Source: Diphasiastrum complanatum
Taxonomy: Eukaryota > Streptophyta > Lycopodiopsida > Lycopodiales > Lycopodiaceae
DNA length: 64,000 bases
Direction of reading: 5' to 3'
NCBI GenBank assembly: GCA_029204225.1
Contig: CM055112.1
Span: forward strand, 23,006,578-23,070,577
The translations under genes and the position numbers were made by a program. Within the stretch, counting starts at the first letter, position 1, and each line of letters starts with the position of its first letter. Below, piece after piece: positions 53,557 through 64,000 of this stretch. The notes beneath the pieces were generated by a model. It was not told where the DNA came from and did no database searches. It saw nothing but the letters and a program-made list of their open reading frames with translations.

Positions 53557-54302
53557 GATGAAGCTTCCGACTCAATCATATTAGTTTGAGGTGTTTGTTT
53601 TCCTGGCGGAGCAGGTAAAGCTAATTGGTCTGAATATTCAAGTCCATGCACTTTATCATTTGGAGCTTTTCATTTTGGACTTTCATAATAACCATTGATA
53701 CTTTTGTCAAAAAGCTTACGGCTTTCCTTCAAAACTATCAGAAGCTCAAAAAACCTTCATTTCACATATTTTTAAAGGAAGTAACCCTTGTCGGATTCAT
53801 TGATTTCCAGATATAGTATGAAAAATATATAGTGAAGCTGGCAAAGGTTCTTAGAGAGAACTGATATTTTTGTAGAAAATTTTGAGACTTTCCTTCAAAA
53901 ATGTTACCAAAAACTAAAAAAACCTTCACATTGTCTTCTATTTTTGGAGTAACCTTCACCAACCTGTCTGTAAGTAGATCTGTGTCAAATGCAATTACAG
54001 TAGATTGGGCGAGGATAATAATGAAATTGTCGAAAATAAACGATTTTTTAGATTTATTAGATTTGTTGAAATCCAGATGGATCTTAACAATGATGCATTG
54101 TCTGTCCTTCCTTACTCATCAATTTCAAATTATTACAAGCAAGAAATCCACACAAAATTATAAAATTCACCCAAAAAATGCACTTTTAACACTATCATGC
54201 AAAGACCACGATGCCTAAATGCAAGTTAACATCCATCTGTGGCATCATAAACATGCTAAAAATGATAATATTGGTGTGCTCTCTGGCAACGACACCAAAA
54301 TT
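53557..54302. other. AT-rich spacer, probably internal to G6 at its right end
   Basis: Two related 80-bp segments (CTTTCCTTCAAAA...AAAAACCTTCA) lie at about 53722-53800 and 53890-53960. The right end, from 54300 leftwards, follows a primer-site-like sequence of the G6 LTR and may be its internal region. No gag or pol was recognised. Confidence 0.4.
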
Positions 54303-54387
54303 GTAGAGAGAAAGCATACAATTGGATTCATAACATGCTTATGATTCAACATCTAGCACTACAATCCATTAAACCTAATCTTGAAGA

Positions 54388-54470
<83 letters not shown>

Positions 54471-54870
54471 TAGAAAGAAGATACAAACCCAAGAATTAGC
54501 AAAACCAAAAAATGACAAGATAACAACACATGAGAGATGGAGCAAGAAAGAATAACAAGAATATTCAATGGCAAATGTTGCACTTCTTAATTGAACATGT
54601 ATCACTATATATAGTGGATTTGAGGGCACTTTCAATGGCTATTGGCTAATTCCTACCTCCTTTTTTATTTGAATTTGAATTTGAATTTGAGTGCCCACTT
54701 TTATTAACTAACTTGGCTATTAGGCCCTACGACATTTGATTCTTGCAATTGGCCTAAAGTCTTTTTATTAACAACTTAATCATTAACTATGTGAACATCA
54801 AGTTGGACTTTCACACGCATGGCTGTTGTGACAATTCCTACTCACTTATTAATTACTATGGATCTTTGAT
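54303..54870 (-). mobile_element. Gypsy-type LTR with primer site, minus copy (G6)
   Basis: On the minus strand the LTR ends CTCTCTACA at 54303, followed by ATTT and TGGTGTCGTTGCCAGAGA, a three-mismatch version of the tRNA-Asp primer site seen in G1. The body includes a CACTATATATAGTGG TATA palindrome and a TG/GA microsatellite, both also present in the plus-strand copy at 57325-57845. The outer end is approximate. Confidence 0.65.
54390..54468. repeat. Compound microsatellite (CT)n(CA)n
   Basis: CT repeats of about 40 bp run directly into CA repeats of about 38 bp. It occupies the same place in the LTR as the (TG)n(AG)n run at 57755-57800, in the opposite orientation. Confidence 0.95.
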
Positions 54871-55944
54871 CTAGATAGGTATATGATGATACTTGCTGAT
54901 ATCTCGCAATCTTTCAATAGCTATACATGATTTGTATGTAGAAGGAAATTTTGTTGAGTTAACTACATATTTCTTGAAGGATGTTATGCCTCGTCGACAA
55001 AGCATCAATTATGAAGAGGTGTGACAGGTGGTTTATGATATCAATTTTCTGGGAACCAAACTTGTAAGATTTGGAAACCGAATAATTGGCTAGTATATAG
55101 AGGTGAAAATGTATAGAGTTTACAAACTCAACGAGATGAAGAAATTAGTCGAAGTGTAAGCACGATCAGTTCCCGCGGTTTGGGCCTGTCGCGCTGTCTG
55201 CACGTAGGACATATGAGGCAACAACATGTTCCATACACATGACTACATATTTTTGTGTCTAAAAGACATACTTGTATTCTACAACATTCTTGAAAATAAA
55301 GTACATACTTTACGATGTTGTTTTGAAAAAATCCCTATATTTGAATGCTGCTCAAAGACATTATATTACATGGCACGCCATGTGCTACATAATCGGTGAA
55401 CCATCGATAGAATAAAACTTGCAAAACTTGCAAAAAATGTATTTGCAGATTGTAAAACTTGCATTGCCGTGCCAAAAGTTGTAGGTGAGTTTTTTAAACA
55501 AGCATCGTTAGTGAAATCATTTTTAGAAGGCCAAGAAGTCCAACATTCGCAAAAAAAAAAAAAAATACTTTAGAGCACATTAAATTGAAACTTTAATTAT
55601 GTTTAGAACATAACATGTATCAAAGTATCAGCATGTCATAAAATCTAGAGTTCTTCCATCAATAACAGACACTTTCAAGGAACTAAAGCTTCCACTAGAG
55701 GTTTACTAAGCTTGCAAAAGTTGTAATGTTTGTCATGTCAATAGAGGTTTAACCATGTTGAGAAACATATCATAGGTTGTACCATGGCTAGAATTTCAAT
55801 TTTTTTTATTTCTAGCTCTAACAATAAGAGCAGAAATGAACAAGAGTCTCGAATCGCTACTATCTCTTTTGATCATGAACCTGACCCTAACATAAGCTGA
55901 TGATAGTCATGGATGTTGAACCTTGAAGTTCAAAGTGTTCAATG
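54871..55944. other. AT-rich spacer
   Basis: No ORF or motif was recognised. An A17 run at about 55550-55566 is the only notable sequence. Confidence 0.45.
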
Positions 55945-56200
55945 ATCAAATGTTGATCAAGCCCTAAATTGTGACCATGAGTTTTTCTTGTTCTTGCAAA
56001 CACTCACTTGTTACTTAGCACTTGTTCTTGCAAACACTCACTTGTTCTTGCAAACACTCACTTGTTACTTAGCACTTCTAGTCTTTTGGAGTGTTTGGAG
56101 GCTCTACTAAAAGCCATGGTTTCTGAGCTTGGACTTGTCACAAGTACACCAAAAAATTTATTTTTTTCCACCAAAACACTTTGTGTTGCATCTCACAACA
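55945..56200 (+). repeat. Interspersed repeat shared with 23215-23410
   Basis: TGATCAAGCCCTA(A/G)ATTGTGAC starts both copies, and homology continues for over 200 bp in the same orientation through GGAGGCTCTA and TTGTCACAAGT(A/C)CACCA. This copy has an internal expansion: TTGTTCTTGCAAACACTCAC occurs three times at about 55986-56061. At 23 kb the repeat is the 3' end of G3, so this may be a stray G3-family fragment. Confidence 0.8.
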
Positions 56201-57324
56201 ACTCCATTTCATTTTGCATTTTTGGGCTCTTCAAGAGATGTAGTCAACACCTTTATCACACCACAAACTCCACAGTCGATGTGCATGAAGCCCCAACGAA
56301 TCATAGAGTTCCAAAACATCTTCTTAGAGGTTGAATTACAAACTCTTTTGCTTTGAGCTTCAGGAGGATTTGTCTCCTACATGTAACCAGTTTCACTGAA
56401 CAAGCATCCTTTATCCTTTGGATGATGTGAAATAGGGCTCCTTTTTTTTTTTATCTTCACATGTCCTTTGTGTCCGACTGAGAAATTGTTTAATGTTATT
56501 CATGTCTCAAGATTAATATCTACTAGTGCCACTATAACGGTAGCCTCCTCAAAAGAGGAACTTAGTTTGATTTTTTTTGGGTGTGTGGTGGCAATCGTGT
56601 TATGTCTTTTATACTAGTTCATTGACAATGGATATTTGGGATGAACATTTGCAACTTATAAGTCTTGTTTACTCTAGCTTGTTTAGTAGGCTCGAATATA
56701 GCATATAAATACATAAGTGATTGTGTGTGTCATTTACAAGTTCTAAAGCTTGTATGTCTTCATGAATCATGGTCCAAGCTTAATAAGGTCTCAAAAATAT
56801 GAATGTTTCACATCCTAGGATTTTGTAAGGTAAGCTTTAAGATTGGTTGTCAAGCCCTTTTGTTGATCTAGCTTCTAAACGATCAAATTGAATAGGGAAT
56901 AAGTCTTAGAAATTTGGTGATGTACAATTATAATTTTTGCAAACTCAATTTTAAATGTTTTACAAAATTGAATGTAATATTTAAATAGAAAAACATATAT
57001 TTTATTATGGATGAATTGTTATGTCTATTTTTTTACAAAGTATATTTTACCTAATTTTCATATCAATTCTTTGTGCGATGCCAAATTTTTAAATAGTGAA
57101 ATTGGTTTGATCATATCATTCAAATCCTTGAGTTTTATATTTACTCATGATATCAAAGGTTCAGTTATTTGCTAAAATGTATCATTTCTTTTGTAGGAAA
57201 GTAATTTGGTCAACCAATAATTTTTTTTGTAGATTGAATGGTTTTTTTTTTAAACTTATTAAACTTTTTATTTTGCCAAGTGTATGTTGGAGGGTTTGCG
57301 GATCCTATGACAACCCTAACCCTG
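56201..57324. other. AT-rich spacer
   Basis: It contains several T-rich runs and no credible ORF. The start of the G6 plus-strand copy lies near the right end, and TGTTGGAGGG at about 57285 could be its true LTR start. Confidence 0.45.
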
Positions 57325-57752
57325 GCTAATAAGTGAGAGAGATTTGGCACCCTACGTTTGTACGTCCAATCCGATGATCACATAGTTATTTGATTAGTTA
57401 GAAGTTAATAGAAGGACTTTAGGCCTTTTTACGGGACTTTTAATGTCGCAAGGCCTAATAGTCAAGTTAGTGAATAAAAATGGCAATTCTCAAAATTTGA
57501 ATTTCAAATAATAAGAAGGGTGAAGATTGGCCAATAGGATTTGAGGCCAAAGCCCTAAAATCCACTATATATAGTGGTGGATTCGAGTTATTTTGTACAT
57601 TCACTCTTCATTTCAATAAAGCAGGTGGATCTTCTTTCAAATGGATATGGAATGTTCTTGCTCTTCTTCTTTCCTTTTCCATCTCTCACGTTTTCTTTGG
57701 ATTTGCTAATTGTTGGATTTGATGCTTGTTGGAGTTTATCTTTATTATACTT

Positions 57753-57801
<49 letters not shown>

Positions 57802-57845
57802 GAGAGTAAGATCTATCATTGCTTGAGTAGTGTTAACTGCTAGTG
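57325..57845 (+). mobile_element. Gypsy-type LTR, plus copy, truncated (G6)
   Basis: It is homologous to the reverse complement of 54303-54870: TAATAAGTGAG, AAGACTTTAGGCC-like, GGCCTAATAG, then the CACTATATATAGTGG palindrome and the TG/GA microsatellite. It stops at 57845, where Copia integrase sequence begins abruptly, so its 3' end and primer site are missing. Confidence 0.65.
57753..57805. repeat. Compound microsatellite (TG)n(AG)n
   Basis: TG repeats run directly into AG repeats, then GTGAGAGAGT. It is positionally equivalent to 54390-54468. Confidence 0.95.
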
Positions 57846-58379
57846 TTTCTAGCAATGGTGGAAATTCAGTTTGGGCATTCTTTGAAGACCCTACGCACCG
57901 ATCGAGGAGGGGAATACATTAAGAATACGTTCGGTGCATTTCTTCGAGAAAAGGGAATTCTACATCAAATGACAACTCCCTATACGCCTCAACAAAATGG
58001 TGTTGCCGAGCGAAAGAATCGCACACTCATGGAGATGGCCCGTTGCATGCTCAAAGCAAAGGGGCTGCCTCACAAGTTTTGGGCTGAAGCGGTTATAACG
58101 GCAGCATACATAAGCAATCGTTGTCCTACTAAAGCATTGAAAGTATTAACTCCTTATGAAGTTTGGTATGGAAAGAAGCCTACAATCTCTCACTTTCGCA
58201 TTTTTGGTTGTGCGGCTTATGCTTTTGTTCCGGATAAACTTCGTACAATGCTTGAAGATAAAGGAGTTAAATGCATTTTTGTTGGCTATAGTAGTGAAAG
58301 CAAAGGCTATAGGCTGTTCAATTTGAGCACTAATAAGATTATTGTTAGTCGTGATGTGCATTTTGATGAAAAAAATTAG
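57846..58379 (+). pseudogene. pol: Element 3 integrase fragment
   Basis: It starts in the integrase core at LAMVEIQFGHS and continues through RTDRGGEYIKNTF, the catalytic Glu in QQNGVAERKNRT, and FGCAAYAFVPDK, to VSRDVHFDEKN. A TAG at 58377 follows at the deletion join. The first catalytic Asp is missing because of the 5' truncation. Confidence 0.9.
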
Positions 58380-59503
58380 ATAAAGTTTGTCTTCTCAAGA
58401 AGGCACTTTATGGACTGAAGCAAGCTCCGAGGATGTGGTATCAAAAGATACATGCTTACTTTTGTGATCGAGGGTTTACTAATAGTCATAGCGAATCTAC
58501 TCTTTATGTCAAGCATACTTCAGATTATATCATCATTATTTTGCTTTATGTTGATGATATTATTATTACGGGAAGTAATGAGCAGCAAATTGATGCCGTA
58601 ATACTTGATCTTGGTATGGTTTTTGAAACCTCAGATTTAGGCCTATTGCACTTTTATCTTGGTCTTGAATTTGTACAAGAAGGGGCTGGAATTTTCATCT
58701 CTCAAGAACGCTACATTGGGCAGATTTTGAAGCGATTCAAGATGGAAGATTGCAAGCCGGTTGCTACACCTATGAAGACAGGTCTGAAATTAAGTAGTCA
58801 AGGTGATGGTAAATCATTTGACACTACTTTATATTGTCAAGCTATTGGCTGTCTCATTTACCTATGTAATTCAAGACCAGACATTTCTTATAGTGTCTCA
58901 CTCATGAGTCAATTCATGCATGCCCCGATGACATCACATTGGAAAGCGTTGAAGAGGATCTTTTGATATCTTCAAGGAACGAGAAGTCATGGACTGGTTT
59001 TTCCTGCTTGTGATGATGCATGTTTGGTTGGTTTTAGTGACTCGGATTGGGGTGGAGATCAAGACACTAGACGCTCTACGAGTGGACATTGCTTTTTTTA
59101 TGGAAATTCTGCAATTTCGTGGTCAAGTAAAAAGCAGCCCACTGTTGCTACTTCTTCTAGTGAGGCAGAATATAGAGCGATATTTTCAGCCACGACAGAG
59201 TGTTTATGGCTGAGAAGACTACTTGTTGACATGAAGTTTGGCGAGCCCTCAGCCACTCTTATCTTGAGTGATAGTCAAAGTGCTATTGCCATTGCACGGA
59301 ATCCTGTTTTTCATGCGAGGACGAAGCACATCGAGATCCATTATCACTTTGTTCGAGAGAGACTTCATGATGGCAACATTTTACTTGAATATTGTACGGA
59401 GGATACTATTGCGGACCTCTTCACTACGACGTTGCCTAGAGTCAGATTTGAAGCTTTATGCAAAGCTTTAAATTTGATACCATGTGTTGGTTTTCTTACA
59501 TAG
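58380..59503 (+). pseudogene. pol: Element 3 RT C-terminal half and RNase H
   Basis: Entering at KVCLLKKALYGLKQAPRMW, it has the undamaged RT context that element 2 lost, the active-site YVDD, FLGLEF and RYIGQILKRF. A CGA-to-TGA change makes a stop at 58964-58966. The same frame then continues through RNase H (DSDWGGD, SSEAEYRA) to a stop at 59501-59503, with a three-base deletion near 59395. Confidence 0.92.
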
Positions 59504-59540
59504 TGAAGATTTCAGTTTTTGCATTGTCATTTAAGGAGGG

Positions 59541-59990
59541 TGTTAGAAATAAATGACTATGCTAAAGTTAATCCATAGGTTACTTTGACCCAAAAAGGTC
59601 GAGATTTGTGTAACCATGGGTATTTAGTTATTTAGGCCATCTTAAGTTTGTCTTAAGTTCAGTTGGACCCAATTTTGGTCATGTACTGACTCGTGGGTCC
59701 TTAGGGGTCTAATTTTGTTTAGGGGCCCTATCTTGACTTTTGGGGGTGCCGTACATTTAGTAAGTGGTTAACCTTAGGGTTTGGTGGCATTTGGCTACAT
59801 CCAAGTAGAGTACTTAGATGCTCATTGTGTATTCCATTTTTACAGTTTGGCTAAGCATTGCTCTCCATTGCTCTTGTTGTTGTTTTCTCTCCCTCTCTCT
59901 TAGAGTTGGGCGCCCAGCCTCTTCTCTCTTGTTTTCTGTGGAGATTGATTGATAACTACATCTTGGTGACTTGACTCTTGCTTTCCTACA
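59541..59990 (+). repeat. 3' LTR of element 3
   Basis: 450 bp, TGTTAGAAAT to CTTTCCTACA, preceded by the AAGGAGGG polypurine tract (59533-59540). It contains the full block missing from the 5' LTR of element 2. Confidence 0.92.
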
Positions 59991-60458
59991 ACATCTTCTT
60001 TTTGATGATTGGTAGTACAAAACTGCTCAACAAACTTTTGTAGATTCCCAAGTCACCTAACTAACCACAGCATTGACCTTGTAGTGGAGGCCAATATGAG
60101 AAGGGGCCGTTTCCCTAACCCTAACTGGACTCCAAAATCAAAACCATACATAGCCATATAAAGTCCTCAACCAATCCTAGATCTCCTGTCATTTTAATAT
60201 TTGATGATTATTGAAATTGTAAGCTTCTTCAATGAGAACTCATATGTGGCATACCTTTTGAGGGGGGCCTATAGAGTAGACCATTATTGGAGATTTGTAA
60301 TCGATTGATAGCTTATTGATCGTCAACACCATTAAGAAAACACATATCTAGAGTTCTTTAAATTATTAGATCAAAGAACCTCTTTTCAAGGTATGAAGCT
60401 TATAGAAAATGTCAAGTAGACTCATTGTAAAGCAAGTCAAGCCTAGTCAAAGGCTTTC
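59991..60458. other. Spacer right of element 3
   Basis: No ORF or known element was recognised. The right end leads into the array of exon-like segments. Confidence 0.4.
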
Positions 60459-61042
60459 CCAAGATCTTTATCTTTCCCTTGACAATTGACAACAACAAAT
60501 GATCCAACTTTTTTGGCTTGAAAATTACTTGGCATAACTTTAGTGTTGTTCTACAGTGAAAAGATCATACACAAAGAAAGAAGTCAAGCATCTCCAGTCT
60601 TTTCAATGGATGAATCTCATAAAAAATGTTAAATTGTCTCATTACAAAGAAAATTTGAAGTCTCATCAAAAGGCTTACCCAAGATCTTTATCTTGCCCTT
60701 GACAATCGGCAACAACAAATGGTCCAACTTTCTCGGCTTGAAAATCAACTGGCATAACTTCAGAAACTGTTCTGCTACTGAGAGCAATTCCTCCATTCAA
60801 TTAGGATTCATGTAACAATGAGCACTAAGGTATGAGAACTACTAGACTTTTTGAGGACTAGAGCCAATTGAAACAAAGATTAATAACCAAAAAAGGTAGT
60901 GAACACATAATAGGAAGCATTAAGTGTAAAGCTTAATTCACATAATTCTAATCATTCATATCATGGAAAATAACTACAACAATGTGCGCCTAAAACATGC
61001 ATGAAGACATCATCAAAGTAGGACTCAAAATTATATAAAGCC

Positions 61043-61472
61043 ATCTCCTCCATTTCACTTAACTCAAAATGCAAGAAAGACTGAATGAACAGGAAATTAA
61101 TGAACAACTTAGGCTTTCTTTGGGCTTATCACATATAGAAAAAGTTAATAAGCTTCATTGAGATGGAAAATTCAGCTCAATTTCAAAGGCTTACACAAGC
61201 TTTCCATCCTTCATTTGAAGATTAGCATCGACAAATGAGCCCACGTGCCTAGATTGCAAATGACCTGACTTGGCTTCACCTAAGTTCCTGAGAGGAAAAT
61301 TAATTTCTTTGGTTATTTAGTACAAATTCTGAAAATAGTACTTAAGGCGACAAAAACAATCATGTCTTTAAAAATCACTTTCGCTAAAAAACATTACCCA
61401 AAATAAACTACAAAATGAATTCTGTAATTGAAATATCAACTTAGGCAGCTACATCATCTCCTTTAAGTTGCA
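61043..61472. repeat. Direct duplication, left copy (430 bp)
   Basis: It matches 62872-63277 almost throughout, from ATCTCCTCCATTTCACTTAA to TTTTAGTTGCA-like ends. It includes the third exon-like segment of the array. Confidence 0.85.
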
Positions 61473-61559
61473 TTTTCCTTTGCTAACTCCAACAAATGTT
61501 ACATGTGAGAGAGAAATTCCAGAGCACTAGGCATCTTATGAGGCATACTTGGACTAGCT

Positions 61560-62520
61560 AGTCTAAAACCATAGTTTAGCTCAAAAAGACTCGTCTTCAT
61601 AGATGCATTCTTTTTATCATTATAAGCAAACTCCAACAATGGTAGGTAATGCTCCCATCGCATCTACTTTTCACTCACATACACCCTAAGCATGTCTTCC
61701 ATAGTCTGATGGACTCTCTCCAACTGTCCATCTATTTAGGATGATCAGTACTACTCATTCCCAACTGCAACTCTAACTTGTCAAATGCTGCAATCCAAAA
61801 AATACCAATAACACGAGAGTCTTTGTCAGACACAATGGATCTAGGTAATCCATGAGATTCCTGAATACAGCTGTACCAGGTGCATCAATCTTATTATTAG
61901 TTGGGACAAAATGAAACATTTTAGTGAGTTTGTCCACCACAACTAAGATAGCATTATGTTGCTACTTCGTACATGGTAAACATGTAAAGTCCATAGAACT
62001 ATTCTGCCATCTCCCCTTAGGTACGGGTAACGAGTGTAACAATCCAGACACTTTAATCTTTTCAACCTTAAAACCTAGCACTTAAACCAATGTGTCACAT
62101 AATGGTTTACGTCTTTCCTAAGTTTAAACCATCAAAAGTTACGTCGTATCAACTCATAAGTCCTCTCCACACTAGGATGACCAGCACTAGGGCTATCGTG
62201 AAAGATGTAAGATCCTTTTTTGTAGCACCTCACAAGTTGAAATACGAGCCTTACCATTTCTCATCACTATTCCATCTTCTAGAATACTTAAAATAAAGTG
62301 CAAACCAAGGTAGAAGAGCTCTCCTCTTGAGACTTTGCATGGCCATGACTAACCTCCTGTTCCACTTTCTTATAGTGAAGATCTTCTTGCTGAACGTTTC
62401 TTATCTAAGACTATAACTCAATTTCAATGGCTACAAGACATCTAATACACCACACGAGATAGTGCATCTGCCCTACAATTCTCGACACCTTTCTTGTACC
62501 GAATCTATTTTAGGAATTCC
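61560..62520 (-). pseudogene. pol: Gypsy RNase H end and integrase fragment (G5)
   Basis: Read on the minus strand: an RNase H tail near 62440-62480 (ADALSRVVY), the integrase zinc-finger region (HDSPSAGHPSVERTYEL, RRNF, near 62110-62220), the core (LVVVDKLTKMFHFVP near 61900-61960) and its end (DGQLERVHQTMEDMLRVYV, then YLPLLEFAYNDKKNASM, 61600-61740). Stops and indels break the frame. No LTR was identified; it lies between the two 0.4-kb direct repeats. Confidence 0.8.
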
Positions 62521-62871
62521 CGCATAAGCTCAGACCATCTTTAATGGATGAACTATGGGATAAAACTCCTTTTCATGGGTTGGATAATTACGAATACGTA
62601 ACCCAATGAGCCAAATAATTTGGGTGGTTTTTATTTTTATTTTTTATAATGGAGCGTAGAAAACGAAGAAAAAGTGAAAATCAAAATCGATGATGAAAAT
62701 GAATTATGGAATTGAAACGCAAATGGAAAGGAAACTAATAACAAATAACGAAAGGCCAACCATAAAATCTAAGTGTCAATAATGAATAAAAAAGGGCCCA
62801 AGGCCTGCTTATGCATAAAGTAAAGTAAATGTAAATGGACATGGCGAATGTAATGAGCCGAGTCCATAACT

Positions 62872-63277
62872 ATCTCCTCCATTTCACTTAACTCAAAATG
62901 CAAGAAAGATGGAATGAACAAGAAATTGATGAACAACTTAGGCTTTTTTTTGGCTTATCACATACAGAAAAAGTTAATAAGCTTCATTGAGATGGAAAAC
63001 CAGCTCAATTTCAAAAAGGCTAGCTTTCCATCCTTCATTTGAAGATTAGCATCGACAATGAGCCCACCTGCCTAGATTGCAAATGACCTGACTTGGCTTC
63101 ACCTGAGTTCTTGAGAGGAAAATTAATTTCTTTGGTTATTTAGTACTTAAGGCAACAAAAACAGTCATGTCTTTAAAAATCACTTTTGCTAAAAAAAAAT
63201 ACCCAAAATAAACTACAAGTTGAATTCTGTAATTGAATTACCAACTTAGGCAGCTACATTATCTCCTTTTAGTTGCA
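62872..63277. repeat. Direct duplication, right copy (406 bp)
   Basis: It pairs with 61043-61472. A deletion of about 20 bp near 63145 and several small indels distinguish it. It carries the fourth exon-like segment, whose splice donor is lost. Confidence 0.85.
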
Positions 63278-63789
63278 GAAAAAAACCAAATGGGATATAA
63301 ATAACGGCACCCCCAAATCTAGATCCATACATCATATGTGAAATAGCTTGTCATATGTTAAAAGGCAAGCTTACCCATTGGAAAACAATGGAAGCACCTT
63401 CAAAACATCATTACTTCTAGACAACTTTACCAAGTCTTGTGAGAGATTTTATAATGCTTAAGTCAAAAGACTTACCCAAGCCAAACCATCCAACATTTCT
63501 TGTTTGCAAATCACCTAGCAAACCTTCACCAAAAGGACTGCAAGGAAAGGAATTCTTTGTAGTTAATGAATGTTACAGCCAAGGAAAAGGTGACAAAATG
63601 TCGAGATTAGGGGCAGTCTCAATCATTATAAGATGTACTTACTTTAAAAAAAGATTGATGAGTCTCATTCAAATAAGAAATTAAGATCAAGTTCAAATGA
63701 TTACAAAATCTCTCCATCTTGCCCTGGAAATTATGAACAATATGAGCCAACATGTCTGGGTCGCAAATCACTTGGCCTCACTTTAGTAG

Positions 63790-64000
63790 AAGCCATTTTA
63801 CTGCTCTTTCCGATCACAGCCCGGTCATGTTAAGATGCTCCTTTCACACCCTTCCCTCTCACCCATTCCACTCCCCTTATGTTATGAATTCTTCTCTTCT
63901 TTCTTCTCCTCCTCTTCAGTCGGCTCTTCAAGCCAGCCTTGCTTCTGCCCCCTTGTCCCAAGACATGATTACTAACGGTACTGCCTTTCTCCGCAACGCT
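63790..64000 (+). pseudogene. LINE fragment: endonuclease end, continuing past the window
   Basis: One frame is open to the window edge. It contains ALSDHSPVML, the SDHxPV motif that ends the LINE apurinic-type endonuclease domain. A Ser/Pro/Leu-rich stretch and LLSSPPLQSALQASLASAP, typical of the segment before the LINE RT, follow. Only about 70 codons are visible, so intactness cannot be judged. Confidence 0.5.

Larger units (their letters stand above)
57846..59990 (+). mobile_element. Truncated Copia copy (element 3)
   Basis: It is nearly identical to element 2 from 13907 onward, but starts abruptly inside the integrase and has an internal deletion joining the position equivalent to about 14440 with about 15317 (here near 58377). 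The 3' LTR is complete. No 5' LTR, gag or protease is present. It keeps GGA where element 2 has the 14018 stop, and lacks the element 2 RT frameshift, so the two copies decayed independently. Confidence 0.92.
60459..63780 (-). repeat. Array of six diverged exon-like segments
   Basis: Related segments of 62-85 bp lie at 60459-60537, 60679-60757, 61196-61280, about 63020-63102, 63476-63537 and 63705-63780. On the minus strand most are preceded by AG and followed by GTAAG or GTAAT, as exons would be (first and fourth lack a normal donor). Their translations share a pattern like (D/H)LQ-R-HVG-F followed by CQGKD or LQMKDGKL. Flanking sequence (CTCATT...AAGGCTTACCC) is also repeated. This may be a tandemly duplicated exon of an unknown gene or a non-coding tandem repeat. 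Lengths do not preserve one reading frame, which argues against simple serial splicing. Confidence 0.45.

Noticed and set aside
54375..54635. Minus-strand ORF with long Val-Cys and Arg-Glu runs
   Set aside because: It is a translation of the CT/CA microsatellite, not a protein.
61043..63277. LTR pair of a short Gypsy element
   Set aside because: There are no TG...CA ends, primer site or polypurine tract, and the repeats contain a segment homologous to neighbouring non-LTR array units.
1..64000. CRISPR array, phage or bacterial defence system
   Set aside because: No regularly spaced repeats with unique spacers and no prokaryotic genes occur; the window is plant nuclear DNA dominated by retrotransposons.

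Overview
The window is nuclear DNA from a land plant with a large, transposon-rich genome. Evidence is the two-exon leucine-rich-repeat receptor kinase with GT-AG splicing, plant Ty1/Copia and Ty3/Gypsy retrotransposons with initiator-Met-type and tRNA-Asp-type primer sites, and low gene density. The species cannot be fixed from sequence alone; a fern or another big-genome plant would fit. There are no bacterial features, CRISPR arrays or rRNA genes, and no full tRNA gene.

Layout. 1-6534: AT-rich, mostly unassigned sequence with a possible minus-strand LTR/primer-site junction near 700, short tandem repeats, a small hydrophobic ORF (2864-3148) and decayed coding-like sequence near 5.2-5.6 kb. 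6535-19525: one old minus-strand Gypsy element (called G2) split by three Copia insertions. These are a non-autonomous element with a 264-codon ORF (6745-9508, perfect 5-bp target duplication), a full-length but mutated autonomous relative (10962-16918), and the 5' half of a different Copia lineage (17064-19009). 19526-23214: low-complexity spacer. 23215-26170: decayed minus-strand chromovirus-like Gypsy (G3) with a tandemly duplicated RNase H segment. 26171-30930: spacer.

30931-39232: the one convincing host gene, a minus-strand LRR receptor-like kinase. Exon 1 carries the signal peptide, a duplicated LRR N-terminal motif flanking a proline-rich stretch, about 17 LRRs, a membrane span and most of the kinase. 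Exon 2 carries the end of the kinase. The 5.26-kb intron holds a plus-strand chromovirus remnant (G4), a 65-bp-arm inverted repeat and a tRNA-like SINE candidate. A GC-rich upstream block has a G-box and a C20 run.

40690-53556: a Copia fragment interrupted by a 12.2-kb minus-strand Gypsy element (G1). Its Gag has four CCHC knuckles, its RT has lost the catalytic segment, and a third ORF with a long coiled coil lies between pol and the 3' LTR. A short repeated motif occurs both in the leader before gag and in the spacer before this third ORF. 54303-57845: two inverted copies of another LTR family (G6) carrying TG/GA microsatellites. 57846-59990: a truncated third copy of the Copia family from 10962-16918. 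60-64 kb: an array of six related, splice-site-bounded ~80-bp segments interrupted by a Gypsy integrase fragment (G5), then the start of a LINE fragment.

Apart from the receptor kinase, nearly everything recognisable is retrotransposon. The interest lies in how these elements nest, in the autonomous/non-autonomous Copia pair, and in the unusual gene content of G1.
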